64,000 nt of DNA from Bacteroidaceae bacterium. Lineage in GTDB: Bacteria > Bacteroidota > Bacteroidia > Bacteroidales > Bacteroidaceae. The stretch covers positions 1-64,000 of the forward strand of contig JAFYRW010000025.1 of NCBI GenBank assembly GCA_017546785.1, written 5' to 3'. Position numbers and translations under genes: made by a program. This document shows positions 27,733 through 36,705 of this stretch, piece after piece; within the stretch, counting starts at the first letter, position 1, and each line of letters begins with the position of its first letter. The notes under the pieces are model-generated. The model searched no databases. It saw only the letters and a program-made list of their open reading frames with translations, and was not told the origin of the DNA.

Positions 27733-29958
27733 ATGGCAACAAAAAAACATTCGTGGAACTACGATAATATAGGTGGCTCCACACGTGTTAAGATAACTAC
27801 TGGCGCCGACATTGCTCGCCTCGGAGAATTGGACCTTAAAAAGTGGACGGTGCTATCGTGCCCCACTACAGGATTGAACATTGACGAGAAGAGTCTAAAG
27901 TATATAGACACCGACAATGACGGACGCATTCGTGTAACCGACGTTATTGCCACCGCCCAATGGCTTACTGCGGTGCTCAACGATGCCGACGCATTGATTA
28001 AAGCTACCGACAGCATTGATATTAAACAATTTAACCAAGAGAATGCCGACGGTAAAAAGCTATATAATTCAGCAAAGCAGATTCTTGTAAATCTTGGTAA
28101 AGAGGGTACAAAAATCTCTTTGAGCGACACAAAAGATATTACTGCTATTTTTTCAAAGACACGCTTCAACGGCGACAGCATAATAACCGAACAGACAGCA
28201 GAGAATGCCGAGGAGAAGGCTGCAATAGCGGCAATAATAAACACCGTCGGCAGTATAACCGACCGTAGCGGAGAAAAAGGTGTCAATGCCGAGCTTATAG
28301 AGAAATTCTATCAGGCATTGAACGACTATAAGGCGTGGTACGATTCGGCAGTAGAGGCTCCTTACGGTGCCGACACAGACAAGGCAATAGAAGCATATAA
28401 TGCTCTGGATATTAAGATAAAAGACTATTTTGTACGTGCTAAGCTCGCTTCATTCTCTCCCGAGAGTGCTACAAAGCTTGACGTTCAGACAGCGCTCATA
28501 GAGGCTATCAGCAGCGATAATCTCACCGGCAAGAGCAACGAGATTGCTACCTACCCCATTGCACGCCTTACCGGCAAGGCCGAATTAGATATTGACGCGG
28601 CAATAAACCCTGCGTGGGCTGCGACATTCAACACCCTTATAAGCATTGTAAAGCCTAAGGAGAAGGCTCTTACCGAGAAAAGTTGGGCCGAGATTGGCGC
28701 ATCGTTCGCATCGTACAGCGCGTGGAAAGCTGCCAAAAAAGGCACAGAGGTTGAGCCGTTGGGAATAGAAACAATAAAGAGCCTGCTCGCCGACAACAAG
28801 AAGCAACCGTTGATGGAGCTTGTAGCACAGGATGCTGCGCTCAAGGAATCGGCCGAGGGCATTGATATGGTGGATAAGTTCCTGCACATATACCGCGACT
28901 TCTATCGTCTGCTGCGTAACTTTGTAACATTCCAGGATTTCTACTCAATGGATAAAAGCGTCAAGGCAATATTCCAGAGCGGACATCTTCTCATTGACCA
29001 GCGCGAATGCCGTATGTGTATGCAGGTCAATGATATGGCAAAGCATAACACAATGGCTGCAGCGAGCGGAATGTATCTAGTGTATTGCGACTGCACAACA
29101 AAAACAAGCCCCACCAAACTGAATATTGTTGCGGCAATCACCGTCGGCGACATTGGTGACCTTGCCGTGGGAAAGAATGCCATTTACTACGACAACAAAG
29201 GACAAATGTGGGACGCTGTAATAACAAAAATCATCGATAATCCCATCAGTGTAGGTCAGGCATTCTGGTCGCCCTACCGCAGAATGGCTACCACAATAGA
29301 GAATCTTATCAGCAAAAGCGCTGCCGACAAGGACGCTGCAATGATGAAGGACGCCAATGCAAAAATAAACGCGGTGCCTACTACTGCTCCAAAGGCTGAC
29401 GAGGCAAAAGCTCCCGCCCAACCGTTTGATATTGGTAAATTCGCCGGAATATTTGCTGCGTTAGGAATGGCCGTCGGTATGATTGGTACAGCCTTGACAA
29501 GCATCTTCAAAGGAGTGTTTGCTCTCGTATGGTGGGAGAGAATAGCTGCGTTCGTGGGTATTATGCTCGTCATTTCGGGACCGGCAATGATTATGGCGTG
29601 GTTAAAGTTGCGTCGCCGCAATATTGCCCCCTTGCTGAATGCCAACGGATGGGCTGTGAATGCCGCATCTAAGATAAGCATTCCCTTTGGTGAGACTCTT
29701 ACCGACATTGCAAAATTCCCCAAATTGAAGATTAAGGACCCCTATGCAAAAAGAGGCATTCCTGCTTGGGAGAAATGGCTCATATCATCATTGCTAGTAG
29801 CTATTGTGCTTGTTGTATTGTGGTTGGGCAATATCTTTTCGTGGATAGACGCTCCGTCGCCATTGCCATTCTTTGACAAAGAGAAGGTTGTGATTGTAGA
29901 ATCGCCGGCACAGGAGACTATTACCGAAGAGGCTACCCCCGAAGCAACAAACCCTTAA
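27733..29958 (+). CDS. Unknown 741-residue membrane protein with an EF-hand-like loop
   Basis: I do not recognise the family. The first 540 residues are soluble and Ala/Asp/Lys rich, without a signal peptide. They include a canonical 12-residue calcium loop DTDNDGRIRVTD (59-70; ligands at 1, 3, 5, 12, Gly at 6, Ile at 8) and a later CRMCMQVNDM (about 425) with a CxxC pair. Three hydrophobic segments follow at about 570-592, 600-625 and 683-707, then an acidic tail (ESPAQETITEEATPEATNP). The large N-terminal part is thus probably cytoplasmic or faces an unknown side. It is monocistronic, with its own promoter and terminator. A calcium-sensing role is inference only. Confidence 0.7.
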   Translation: MATKKHSWNYDNIGGSTRVKITTGADIARLGELDLKKWTVLSCPTTGLNIDEKSLKYIDTDNDGRIRVTDVIATAQWLTAVLNDADALIKATDSIDIKQFNQENADGKKLYNSAKQILVNLGKEGTKISLSDTKDITAIFSKTRFNGDSIITEQTAENAEEKAAIAAIINTVGSITDRSGEKGVNAELIEKFYQALNDYKAWYDSAVEAPYGADTDKAIEAYNALDIKIKDYFVRAKLASFSPESATKLDVQTALIEAISSDNLTGKSNEIATYPIARLTGKAELDIDAAINPAWAATFNTLISIVKPKEKALTEKSWAEIGASFASYSAWKAAKKGTEVEPLGIETIKSLLADNKKQPLMELVAQDAALKESAEGIDMVDKFLHIYRDFYRLLRNFVTFQDFYSMDKSVKAIFQSGHLLIDQRECRMCMQVNDMAKHNTMAAASGMYLVYCDCTTKTSPTKLNIVAAITVGDIGDLAVGKNAIYYDNKGQMWDAVITKIIDNPISVGQAFWSPYRRMATTIENLISKSAADKDAAMMKDANAKINAVPTTAPKADEAKAPAQPFDIGKFAGIFAALGMAVGMIGTALTSIFKGVFALVWWERIAAFVGIMLVISGPAMIMAWLKLRRRNIAPLLNANGWAVNAASKISIPFGETLTDIAKFPKLKIKDPYAKRGIPAWEKWLISSLLVAIVLVVLWLGNIFSWIDAPSPLPFFDKEKVVIVESPAQETITEEATPEATNP

Positions 29959-30016
29959 AATGCGACAGAGAATATTTGCAATATAGACTCCTGTGGCTAA
30001 AGTCACAGAGATTATA

Positions 30017-30048
30017 CATAAGGCGGGAATCCCCCGCCTTATGTTTTT
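30017..30048 (+). terminator. Terminator of the 741-residue membrane protein gene
   Basis: 11-bp stem CATAAGGCGGG / CCCGCCTTATG around AATCC, followed by TTTTTAT. The rest of the 228-bp gap up to 30186 is AT-rich leader sequence; a -7 box there is not convincing. Confidence 0.9.
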
Positions 30049-30185
30049 ATGTTTCGCGGCTAACCTATTCGTTAAAAACAAGATTATCCTTGTCCATTAA
30101 AAAGATTTTCACCATATTTACACAATTTTACAAATAAGAGGAAAAAGGAAACATAAATAACTACTAATTCATAAAACTTATCACT

Positions 30186-33100
30186 ATGTTAAAGAAGCTC
30201 TATTTTTTACTTATTGCCCTTTTGACAGTAAGTATGGTAAATGCTCAGAATGGACTTCCTGCATTCTCTACAGAGGCTGAGCCAGTATGGCACTCTGTTG
30301 AGTTCAAGACCGGAGGCCACTTCCTTTCTGAGAATGGTGTAAACAACAGCCTTATAACAACAGCAAGTGTTGAGGGCGATGCTCAGCTTTGGATTTTCAT
30401 TGGTTCAAAGGACAATTTCACAATGAAGAACAAGGCCGGCAACTACGTTGGTTGGAACGGCAGCCGATTCACTGCTGTCAATGCACAATCATCGGCTGTT
30501 ACTATGCGCTTTGTTCAGGGTAATGCCGATGCTACTTGGGAGTTCCAACGTACAGCTTCATCGAACAAATGTATGAACCAGAATGGAGGCTCAAACGTTG
30601 GTGTACAGATTGGCGAGTGGGACGTAAACGACGTCAATAACCCAACATACATTGAGCCTTTCGATATCAGTACATTGGTAAGCCCCTACATTGAACCTAA
30701 GTTCAGCGACGACAGCAACGAGCATTGGTTTATGATTCAGTTTGCCAAAAACAGCCACCATATGGCAGCCGGCAACGTTGGCGAGCAGGCTGTTACATCT
30801 GTTTTCAAGAATGTAAAATCGCAATACTGGAAGTTTGTAGGTGACGCAAACAAATTCCAGCTTGTAAACAAGAATGGTGCTTATGCTACAATAAAGAACA
30901 ACGCACAGGCTACCAACGGACAGACTGGTAATCTTGTTTATATGCAGGCAGAACCCGACGCATCGGGCTTTAAGATTGAAAAATCGGGTAACTCAAATTA
31001 TCCCGACGCATACGAGATTCGTTACAACGGCACAGCAAGCGACCAGAACACATTCAACCAGTGGGGCGGCGCCGAGGCAGGAATGTCTATCGGATTGTGG
31101 AAAGGCAACAACGACGACAACAACCCCTTATATATCTATATGCCTAGCGGTGATTTGCTTTCTCCTTTTGAGTTGCAGCCCATACAGGGACACACTCCCA
31201 AGAATTCCCTCACATTGTGGTACACCAACGCAGCAAGCAATGCTTCGGTAGGAGACCAGTGGATGGAGTACTCTTTGCCTATCGGTAACGGTCAGTTCGG
31301 TGCAAGTATCTTTGGTGGCGTTGCACAGGAGCAGGTACAGTTCAACGAGAAGACATTGTGGAGCGGCACAAAGAATGACGTAGGAGCGGAGTATGGCGAC
31401 TATGAGAATTTCGGTAGCGTATATATCAACGACATAAGCAATGTATTCGACGAGAATAAGCCCGTGAAGGATTACTATCGCGACCTTGACCTCACAAACG
31501 CAACAGCAAGCGTACACTACAAGAGCGCCGACGGTACAAACTTTACACGCGAATATATTTCGAGCAACCCCGACAATGTTGTCGCTATGCGCTTTGCTGC
31601 CGACAAAAAGGGTCAGATTGCTCTTAAGATTACTCTCGCTGCCGGCCGTCCCGGATTGCGTGCAAACGCTTCGTACAGCGACGGTACAGCTACATTCGCC
31701 GGCAAATTGGAGACAATCAGCTACAAGGCTCTCTTGAAGGTTGTTCCCACTGGTGGTGATATGACAACAGACGCTAGCGGTATTACTGTAAAGAACGCCG
31801 ACGAGGTGATGATTATCTTGGGCGGTGCTACCGACTTTGACGCATACGCAGACAACTATACATCGGGCACAGACAAGCTCCCTGCATTGGTTGAGGAGCG
31901 CGTGAATGCTGCTGCAGCAAAAAGTTGGAAGACAATCTACAATGCTCACGTAAAAGACTACAAGAGTTACTTTGACCGTTGCAGCTTCAACCTTGTAGGT
32001 TCGGCTAACACAATGCCTACCGACGACCTTGTAAAACAGTACGCGAAACGTTCAACAGGAATGGAGGATTACGCTCTTATGCTCGAGCAGATTTATTTTG
32101 CTTACGGACGTTATCTCGAGATTTCTTCGTCTCGCGGTGTAGACCTCCCCAGCAACCTTCAGGGTATTTGGAACAACAGCTCAGAGCCCGCTTGGAATGC
32201 CGATATTCACTCTAACATCAACGTTCAGATGAACTACTGGCCCGCAGAGCCCACAAACTTGAGCGAAATGCACGTTCCCTTCCTCAACTATATTATAAAT
32301 ATGGCCGAGAGCGAGCAGTGGAAGAAATATGCTAAAGATGCAGGACAGTCTCGCGGTTGGACCTGCTACACCGAGAATAACATCTTTGGTGGTGTAGGTA
32401 GCTTTATGCACAACTACGTTATTGCTAACGCTTGGTACTGCTCTCACTTGTGGCAGCACTACCGCTACACACTCGACAAGGAGTTCCTTGCTAAGGCATT
32501 CCCCGCAATGTGGAGTGCATCAATGTTCTGGGCCGACCGTCTGAAACTCGACACAGACAACACTTATGTTTGTCCTAAAGAGTATTCACCCGAGCACGGA
32601 CCTACCGAAGATGGTGTAGCACACGCTCAGCAGCTTGTTTGGGAGTTGTTCGACAATACTCTCGATGCTATTGATATTCTCGGCAAGGAGAATGTTACAA
32701 TTAACGCAGATGACCTCACAAAGCTTCAGGACCGCTTTGACAATCTCGATACCGGATTGGCAAAAGAGACTTACAACGGTAACTGGGGCAATGCTATTGC
32801 CAACGGCGCAGAGTTGTTGCGTGAGTGGAAGAAGAGCGCATACACAAGCGGAGCGAACGGCCACCGTCATATGTCTCACTTGATGTGTCTCTACCCCTTC
32901 AGTCAGGTAACTCCCGAAAGCGAGTATTTCCAGGCAGCTATCAACTCAATGAAGCTCCGCGGCGATGCTTCTACCGGTTGGTCTATGGGTTGGAAGATTA
33001 ACTTGTGGGCACGTGCTATGGACGGCGACCACTCTCACGATATTCTCGAGCTTGCGCTCCGTCACCACAGTGTTTCAGGAGGAGGTGTTTACTACAACCT

Positions 33101-33620
33101 CTACGACTCACACTCACCCTTCCAGATTGACGGTAACTTTGGTGCTTGCGCCGGTATTGCCGAGATGTTGTTCCAGAGCCACACAGGAGTATTGGATATT
33201 TTGCCTGCACTCCCCAGCGTATGGAAGAACGGTAGCATCAGAGGTCTTAAGGGTGTAGGAGACTTCACTGTAGACATTGACTGGAAGGACAGCAAGGCTT
33301 CTGTTGTCAGAATTGCCAACAACAAGGGCGAGGCTTGCGAGGTTAGATACAACGACGCAGCAGCTCTCGAGGCAGCCAAGATTTATGTAAACGGCAAGCC
33401 TGTAACAGCAACCAAGAATGGCAACGTTGTTACAATAGACTCTAACGCTGGCGACAATATCGTTATTGACTTCTCGGGCGAGTTCACTACAGGCGTTGAG
33501 GAGAACATCACAATAGAGAATGGTAACGGTACTACATACGACCTTACCGGTCGTGTAGTAGACAACACTGTTGCCGGAGGCATCTACATTAAGAACGGTG
33601 ATAAATTCCTTGCAAAATAA
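30186..33620 (+). CDS. GH95 family glycoside hydrolase (alpha-L-fucosidase-like) with N-terminal ricin-like repeats
   Basis: Exported 1144-residue enzyme, much longer than the roughly 800-residue GH95 norm. After signal peptide MLKKLYFLLIALLTVSMVNA come two related modules (about 25-160 and 165-325) that share HWF/WHSV...KNK...W patterns and look like ricin-type lectin folds. The GH95 part starts about 340 (LTLWYTNAAS). Candidate catalytic residues are Glu803 (SPEHGP) and Asp982 (QIDGNFG), plus the HSNINVQMNYWP loop; this assignment follows the known inverting 1,2-alpha-L-fucosidases. The end, YDLTGRVVDNTVAGGIYI, resembles short type 9-secretion-related C-termini of Prevotella and Bacteroides proteins. 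Codons are of the highly expressed type. It is monocistronic, with no SusC/SusD nearby. Confidence 0.88.
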   Translation: MLKKLYFLLIALLTVSMVNAQNGLPAFSTEAEPVWHSVEFKTGGHFLSENGVNNSLITTASVEGDAQLWIFIGSKDNFTMKNKAGNYVGWNGSRFTAVNAQSSAVTMRFVQGNADATWEFQRTASSNKCMNQNGGSNVGVQIGEWDVNDVNNPTYIEPFDISTLVSPYIEPKFSDDSNEHWFMIQFAKNSHHMAAGNVGEQAVTSVFKNVKSQYWKFVGDANKFQLVNKNGAYATIKNNAQATNGQTGNLVYMQAEPDASGFKIEKSGNSNYPDAYEIRYNGTASDQNTFNQWGGAEAGMSIGLWKGNNDDNNPLYIYMPSGDLLSPFELQPIQGHTPKNSLTLWYTNAASNASVGDQWMEYSLPIGNGQFGASIFGGVAQEQVQFNEKTLWSGTKNDVGAEYGDYENFGSVYINDISNVFDENKPVKDYYRDLDLTNATASVHYKSADGTNFTREYISSNPDNVVAMRFAADKKGQIALKITLAAGRPGLRANASYSDGTATFAGKLETISYKALLKVVPTGGDMTTDASGITVKNADEVMIILGGATDFDAYADNYTSGTDKLPALVEERVNAAAAKSWKTIYNAHVKDYKSYFDRCSFNLVGSANTMPTDDLVKQYAKRSTGMEDYALMLEQIYFAYGRYLEISSSRGVDLPSNLQGIWNNSSEPAWNADIHSNINVQMNYWPAEPTNLSEMHVPFLNYIINMAESEQWKKYAKDAGQSRGWTCYTENNIFGGVGSFMHNYVIANAWYCSHLWQHYRYTLDKEFLAKAFPAMWSASMFWADRLKLDTDNTYVCPKEYSPEHGPTEDGVAHAQQLVWELFDNTLDAIDILGKENVTINADDLTKLQDRFDNLDTGLAKETYNGNWGNAIANGAELLREWKKSAYTSGANGHRHMSHLMCLYPFSQVTPESEYFQAAINSMKLRGDASTGWSMGWKINLWARAMDGDHSHDILELALRHHSVSGGGVYYNLYDSHSPFQIDGNFGACAGIAEMLFQSHTGVLDILPALPSVWKNGSIRGLKGVGDFTVDIDWKDSKASVVRIANNKGEACEVRYNDAAALEAAKIYVNGKPVTATKNGNVVTIDSNAGDNIVIDFSGEFTTGVEENITIENGNGTTYDLTGRVVDNTVAGGIYIKNGDKFLAK

Positions 33621-33640
33621 GGATTACCCCATACAACAAA

Positions 33641-33669
33641 AAAATGCTCCCTTTTGGGGAGCATTTTTT
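33641..33669. terminator. Bidirectional terminator between GH95 and flavodiiron genes
   Basis: 11-bp stem AAAATGCTCCC / GGGAGCATTTT around TTTTG, with T-runs on both strands, between two convergent genes. Confidence 0.92.
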
Positions 33670-33710
33670 GTTTATATCAATTGCAATATTGCTTATATGG
33701 TATCATAATC

Positions 33711-34868
33711 TTAGGCCAGAAGAGTGCCGGCAAGCTGCTCCATAAGTGCAGTGTCGGCCTTGCTCATTCTCGAGCGTATGGTGAGCACAGGCTCTACAAT
33801 CTCTACGCTCTTCATTCCCTCGAGCATTGCACGCATTACTCGTCCGGCGGTGGGAGCCCACGTTCCGTTCTCTACCACAGCAACCTTACGATTCTGGAAA
33901 TTCTTTAATTTAAGATGGTGCAGAAAGCTGTGCATAGGCGGGAAAAGGTCGGCATCGTACGAGGCAGCGCAAACAACCATATGGCTGTAGCGGAAGGCAT
34001 CCTCAATGGCATAGGAGACGTCGTTGCGGCAAAGGTCCATTGTTACGGCCTCTACTCCTCTCCTGCGTACAATCTCGGCAAGTGCCTCGGCAGCAGCGGC
34101 TGTTCCGCCGTATATCGAGGCGTAGGGAATGAATACCCCCTTGCTCTCGGGCTCATATTTGCTCCATATATTATAGAGGTTAATGTAGTGCCCAAGATTC
34201 TCAGTCAATATAGGGCCGTGCAAAGGACATATTGTTCTTATATCAAGGGTGGCGGCCTTTTTTAATAGTGCCTGCACCTGATTGCCATACTTTCCGCAGA
34301 TATTTATGTAGTAGCGGCGGGCCTCACACTCCCAACTGTCGTCGCAGCACAATGCTCCGAACTTTCCGAACGCATCGGCCGAGAAGAGTATCTTCTCGCT
34401 CTGCTCGTAGGTTACAATAACCTCGGGCCAATGTACCATAGGAGCAGTAAAAAACTGCAGTGTGTGCACACCAAGTGACAATATGTCGCCCTCCTTTACG
34501 GCAATGCCGCGCGACTCAAAATCGACGCCCTCAAAGAAATTGGCGAACATCTGCAATGCCTTTGCCGTTGCTACAATCTTAATGGCGGGATATTTCTCGA
34601 GAACCTCTGCTATGAGCGAGGCGTGGTCGGGCTCTGCGTGGTGCGAGACAAGATAGTCGGGGGTGCGTCCATCGAGTGTCTCCTCTACATTCTTCCACCA
34701 CTCGACACGCTTGCGCGCGTCGGCAGTATCCATTATCGCAATCTTCTCGTCGAAGATTATATATGAATTATACGATATTCCCTCTGGAACGGGATATTGA
34801 GACTCAAAGAGGTCAATATCCTTGTCGTCAATGCCGATATATTTTATTGTTGGTGTTATTTCCATCAT
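33711..34868 (-). CDS. Flavodiiron protein (A-type flavoprotein, O2/NO reductase)
   Basis: Reduces O2 to water (or NO to N2O) to protect the anaerobic cytoplasm. With the ATG at 34866-34868 it is 385 residues; codons upstream to 34904 lie in the leader. The N-terminal metallo-beta-lactamase-like domain binds the di-iron site with SHHAEPDHASL (HxExDH). The C-terminal flavodoxin domain binds FMN with YASIYGGTAAAAE (about 250). No fused rubredoxin is seen, so a separate electron donor is needed. It forms one transcription unit between two terminators. Confidence 0.93.
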   Translation of the reverse strand: MMEITPTIKYIGIDDKDIDLFESQYPVPEGISYNSYIIFDEKIAIMDTADARKRVEWWKNVEETLDGRTPDYLVSHHAEPDHASLIAEVLEKYPAIKIVATAKALQMFANFFEGVDFESRGIAVKEGDILSLGVHTLQFFTAPMVHWPEVIVTYEQSEKILFSADAFGKFGALCCDDSWECEARRYYINICGKYGNQVQALLKKAATLDIRTICPLHGPILTENLGHYINLYNIWSKYEPESKGVFIPYASIYGGTAAAAEALAEIVRRRGVEAVTMDLCRNDVSYAIEDAFRYSHMVVCAASYDADLFPPMHSFLHHLKLKNFQNRKVAVVENGTWAPTAGRVMRAMLEGMKSVEIVEPVLTIRSRMSKADTALMEQLAGTLLA

Positions 34869-34923
34869 TATAAAATTTAGATTACACAATATTATGCTTA
34901 TCACTATTGTCGATAGGCGTATG

Positions 34924-34931
34924 CAAATTTA
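34924..34931 (-). promoter_or_regulatory. -7 box for the flavodiiron gene
   Basis: TAAATTTG on the minus strand, a perfect match followed by CA, just after the terminator of the upstream operon and 56 nt before the ATG at 34868. Confidence 0.55.
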
Positions 34932-34988
34932 GAAAAAAAGTTCCACAGCCCAAGATGCCGGATAGACATTTGGAGGCAGTGGAACTTT
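34932..34988 (-). terminator. Terminator of the sialate esterase-GH123 operon
   Basis: Minus-strand stem AAAGTTCCACTGCC / GGCTGTGGAACTTT (34975-34988 with 34937-34950, one mismatch) followed by a run of T. The loop is long (24 nt) and holds a weaker inner pairing. Confidence 0.85.
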
Positions 34989-35033
34989 AAATTTCCTTAA
35001 AAAAACAGCGATGGTTCTTTTGCCGGATATTGC

Positions 35034-36698
35034 TTACATTGCATTAAGCCCGTCGCGGAACTCCTTGACCATTCGCTCACTCTCATTGGCAATCTTTGTG
35101 ATATTTACCTTTTTGAGGAGCTTCTGCAGACGAACCTCGGCACTCTTGTTTCCGTTGGCGCGAGCCTCGGCAAGCAATATCTTATATTTCTCAAACTGCT
35201 GGATGCCTTGTACCAAGCGCTCCCAACGTATAGAACTTATGCTGTAGGGATAAATTACATAGGTGTCGCCGGCAGGCCACGCTGTAAAGCGCGAGTCACT
35301 CTCTGGGTCGGCGGTCCAGCTGTTGTATGCCCAACGCAGATAGCCGTCGAGATTCTTTACCAATGCCTCGAGGGCTATGAATTCAGCATCGGCAGGGTCG
35401 GTAAAGGTAAAGAGGTTGGGATACTCGGCCGAGCAGCAGGTGTAGTATGTTGATATTTTACCCTCGCTGCGACGACGCGCCAAAAGTTCGGGAGTGTAGG
35501 CACTGTATGTCTCAATATCGAGGCAATAGTCGGTAATGTCGGCCTCAATCTCGGGGTGATAAAGACTCGCCATAGAGATTTTCATTCCGGGAGCATACTC
35601 CTTTATCACCTTTATTGCTGCCTGCATCTGTCCCAAGCTACGCTCGTCCATTGATATAAATGTCTTTTCGAACCATCCTTTCTCCTTCAGATGAGCGGCA
35701 AACTCCTTTAACATTCCTCCCCAGAATTGTGCATAGGCCTCCTCGCCGGGCGCACATTTCATCTCTTTATGGCTGTCAGTAGCCTGATCATAGTATCGGA
35801 ACGAGAGAGCCCACGGTATCATAGAGAAGCAGGTAATCTCCTTGTCAATGCCGCACGACATCATAAATTCCACCCATTTGTCGAAGATTGTAAAGTCGTA
35901 CCACCAAGATCCGTCGGCCTTACGCACCCACGTAACCATACTGCCGAATGGGTCGTATGTCTGTCCGTTCCACGGCTTATGGGTGAGCGTTGCGGTAATT
36001 ACCTTTTGTCCTCCGGCAGCCAATTTAAGCATATAGGGGCGCAATGCCTCGAAATGCTCGGGCGACCATAGTTCCACATTGTGCACGCGGGCAACGGCAT
36101 AAGGATTCTGCCATAGGTCTAAGTGAAACTGCCAATCGCAAGGAGCAGGAAGAGTGCGGGCAAGCACCTTTACTGTGTAGTTGCTCTTGTAGCTCTTGCC
36201 GTCGGCCTTAAGCGTTATGCTACCCGAGTATGTGCCGGGCTTTGCGTCGCGAGGAACCTCTACTGTAAGCCACAGGCCACGATTGGTTCCTGCCGATATT
36301 ACTGTAGGATTAGTGTCTGTTATGCGGTCGGCCGAGAGATTCTCGCCATAAGCATCGACAGCGTGAAGGCCGCAGCCTGTGAATTTGTCTGTAATCACCG
36401 GCTGGACAAAGCCACCGACAATATTTGTCGAAGGGATAGTGGCACTGCCGCAGCGCAATTCGCTGAACTCATATTCCACGCTGCAGTCGCAGGCATTGTC
36501 TCCGCTGTTGGTTACCAGCAGCTGCAGGTTCACACGCTCTCCGCGCCAAGCAGAAGCACTATTCACACGCTTTTTGTTTGTCAATGACTCTACATTATCG
36601 GGGTAACGTGTATCGATATTTCCCCACTGCGACACAATCTGCGATTGCGCCGACACTACAAACAGCACTAATAAAGAGGCTAAAATAGTTCTTTTCAT
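35034..36698 (-). CDS. GH123/DUF4091-type glycoside hydrolase
   Basis: Exported 554-residue enzyme, signal peptide MKRTILASLLVLFVVSAQSQ. The N-terminal beta-sandwich (about 25-190) carries Ca-type jelly-roll features. The catalytic barrel includes the adjacent pair Asp351-Glu352 in FISMDERSLGQM, matching the Asp-Glu pair of GH123 N-acetyl-beta-galactosaminidases that use substrate-assisted catalysis. Conserved aromatic sites SAYTPELL and WAYNSWTADP fit the family. It is translated 7 nt downstream of the sialate esterase gene. A role in removing GalNAc from host glycans is inferred from family knowledge. Confidence 0.85.
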   Translation of the reverse strand: MKRTILASLLVLFVVSAQSQIVSQWGNIDTRYPDNVESLTNKKRVNSASAWRGERVNLQLLVTNSGDNACDCSVEYEFSELRCGSATIPSTNIVGGFVQPVITDKFTGCGLHAVDAYGENLSADRITDTNPTVISAGTNRGLWLTVEVPRDAKPGTYSGSITLKADGKSYKSNYTVKVLARTLPAPCDWQFHLDLWQNPYAVARVHNVELWSPEHFEALRPYMLKLAAGGQKVITATLTHKPWNGQTYDPFGSMVTWVRKADGSWWYDFTIFDKWVEFMMSCGIDKEITCFSMIPWALSFRYYDQATDSHKEMKCAPGEEAYAQFWGGMLKEFAAHLKEKGWFEKTFISMDERSLGQMQAAIKVIKEYAPGMKISMASLYHPEIEADITDYCLDIETYSAYTPELLARRRSEGKISTYYTCCSAEYPNLFTFTDPADAEFIALEALVKNLDGYLRWAYNSWTADPESDSRFTAWPAGDTYVIYPYSISSIRWERLVQGIQQFEKYKILLAEARANGNKSAEVRLQKLLKKVNITKIANESERMVKEFRDGLNAM

Positions 36699-36705
36699 AA
36701 TATTG

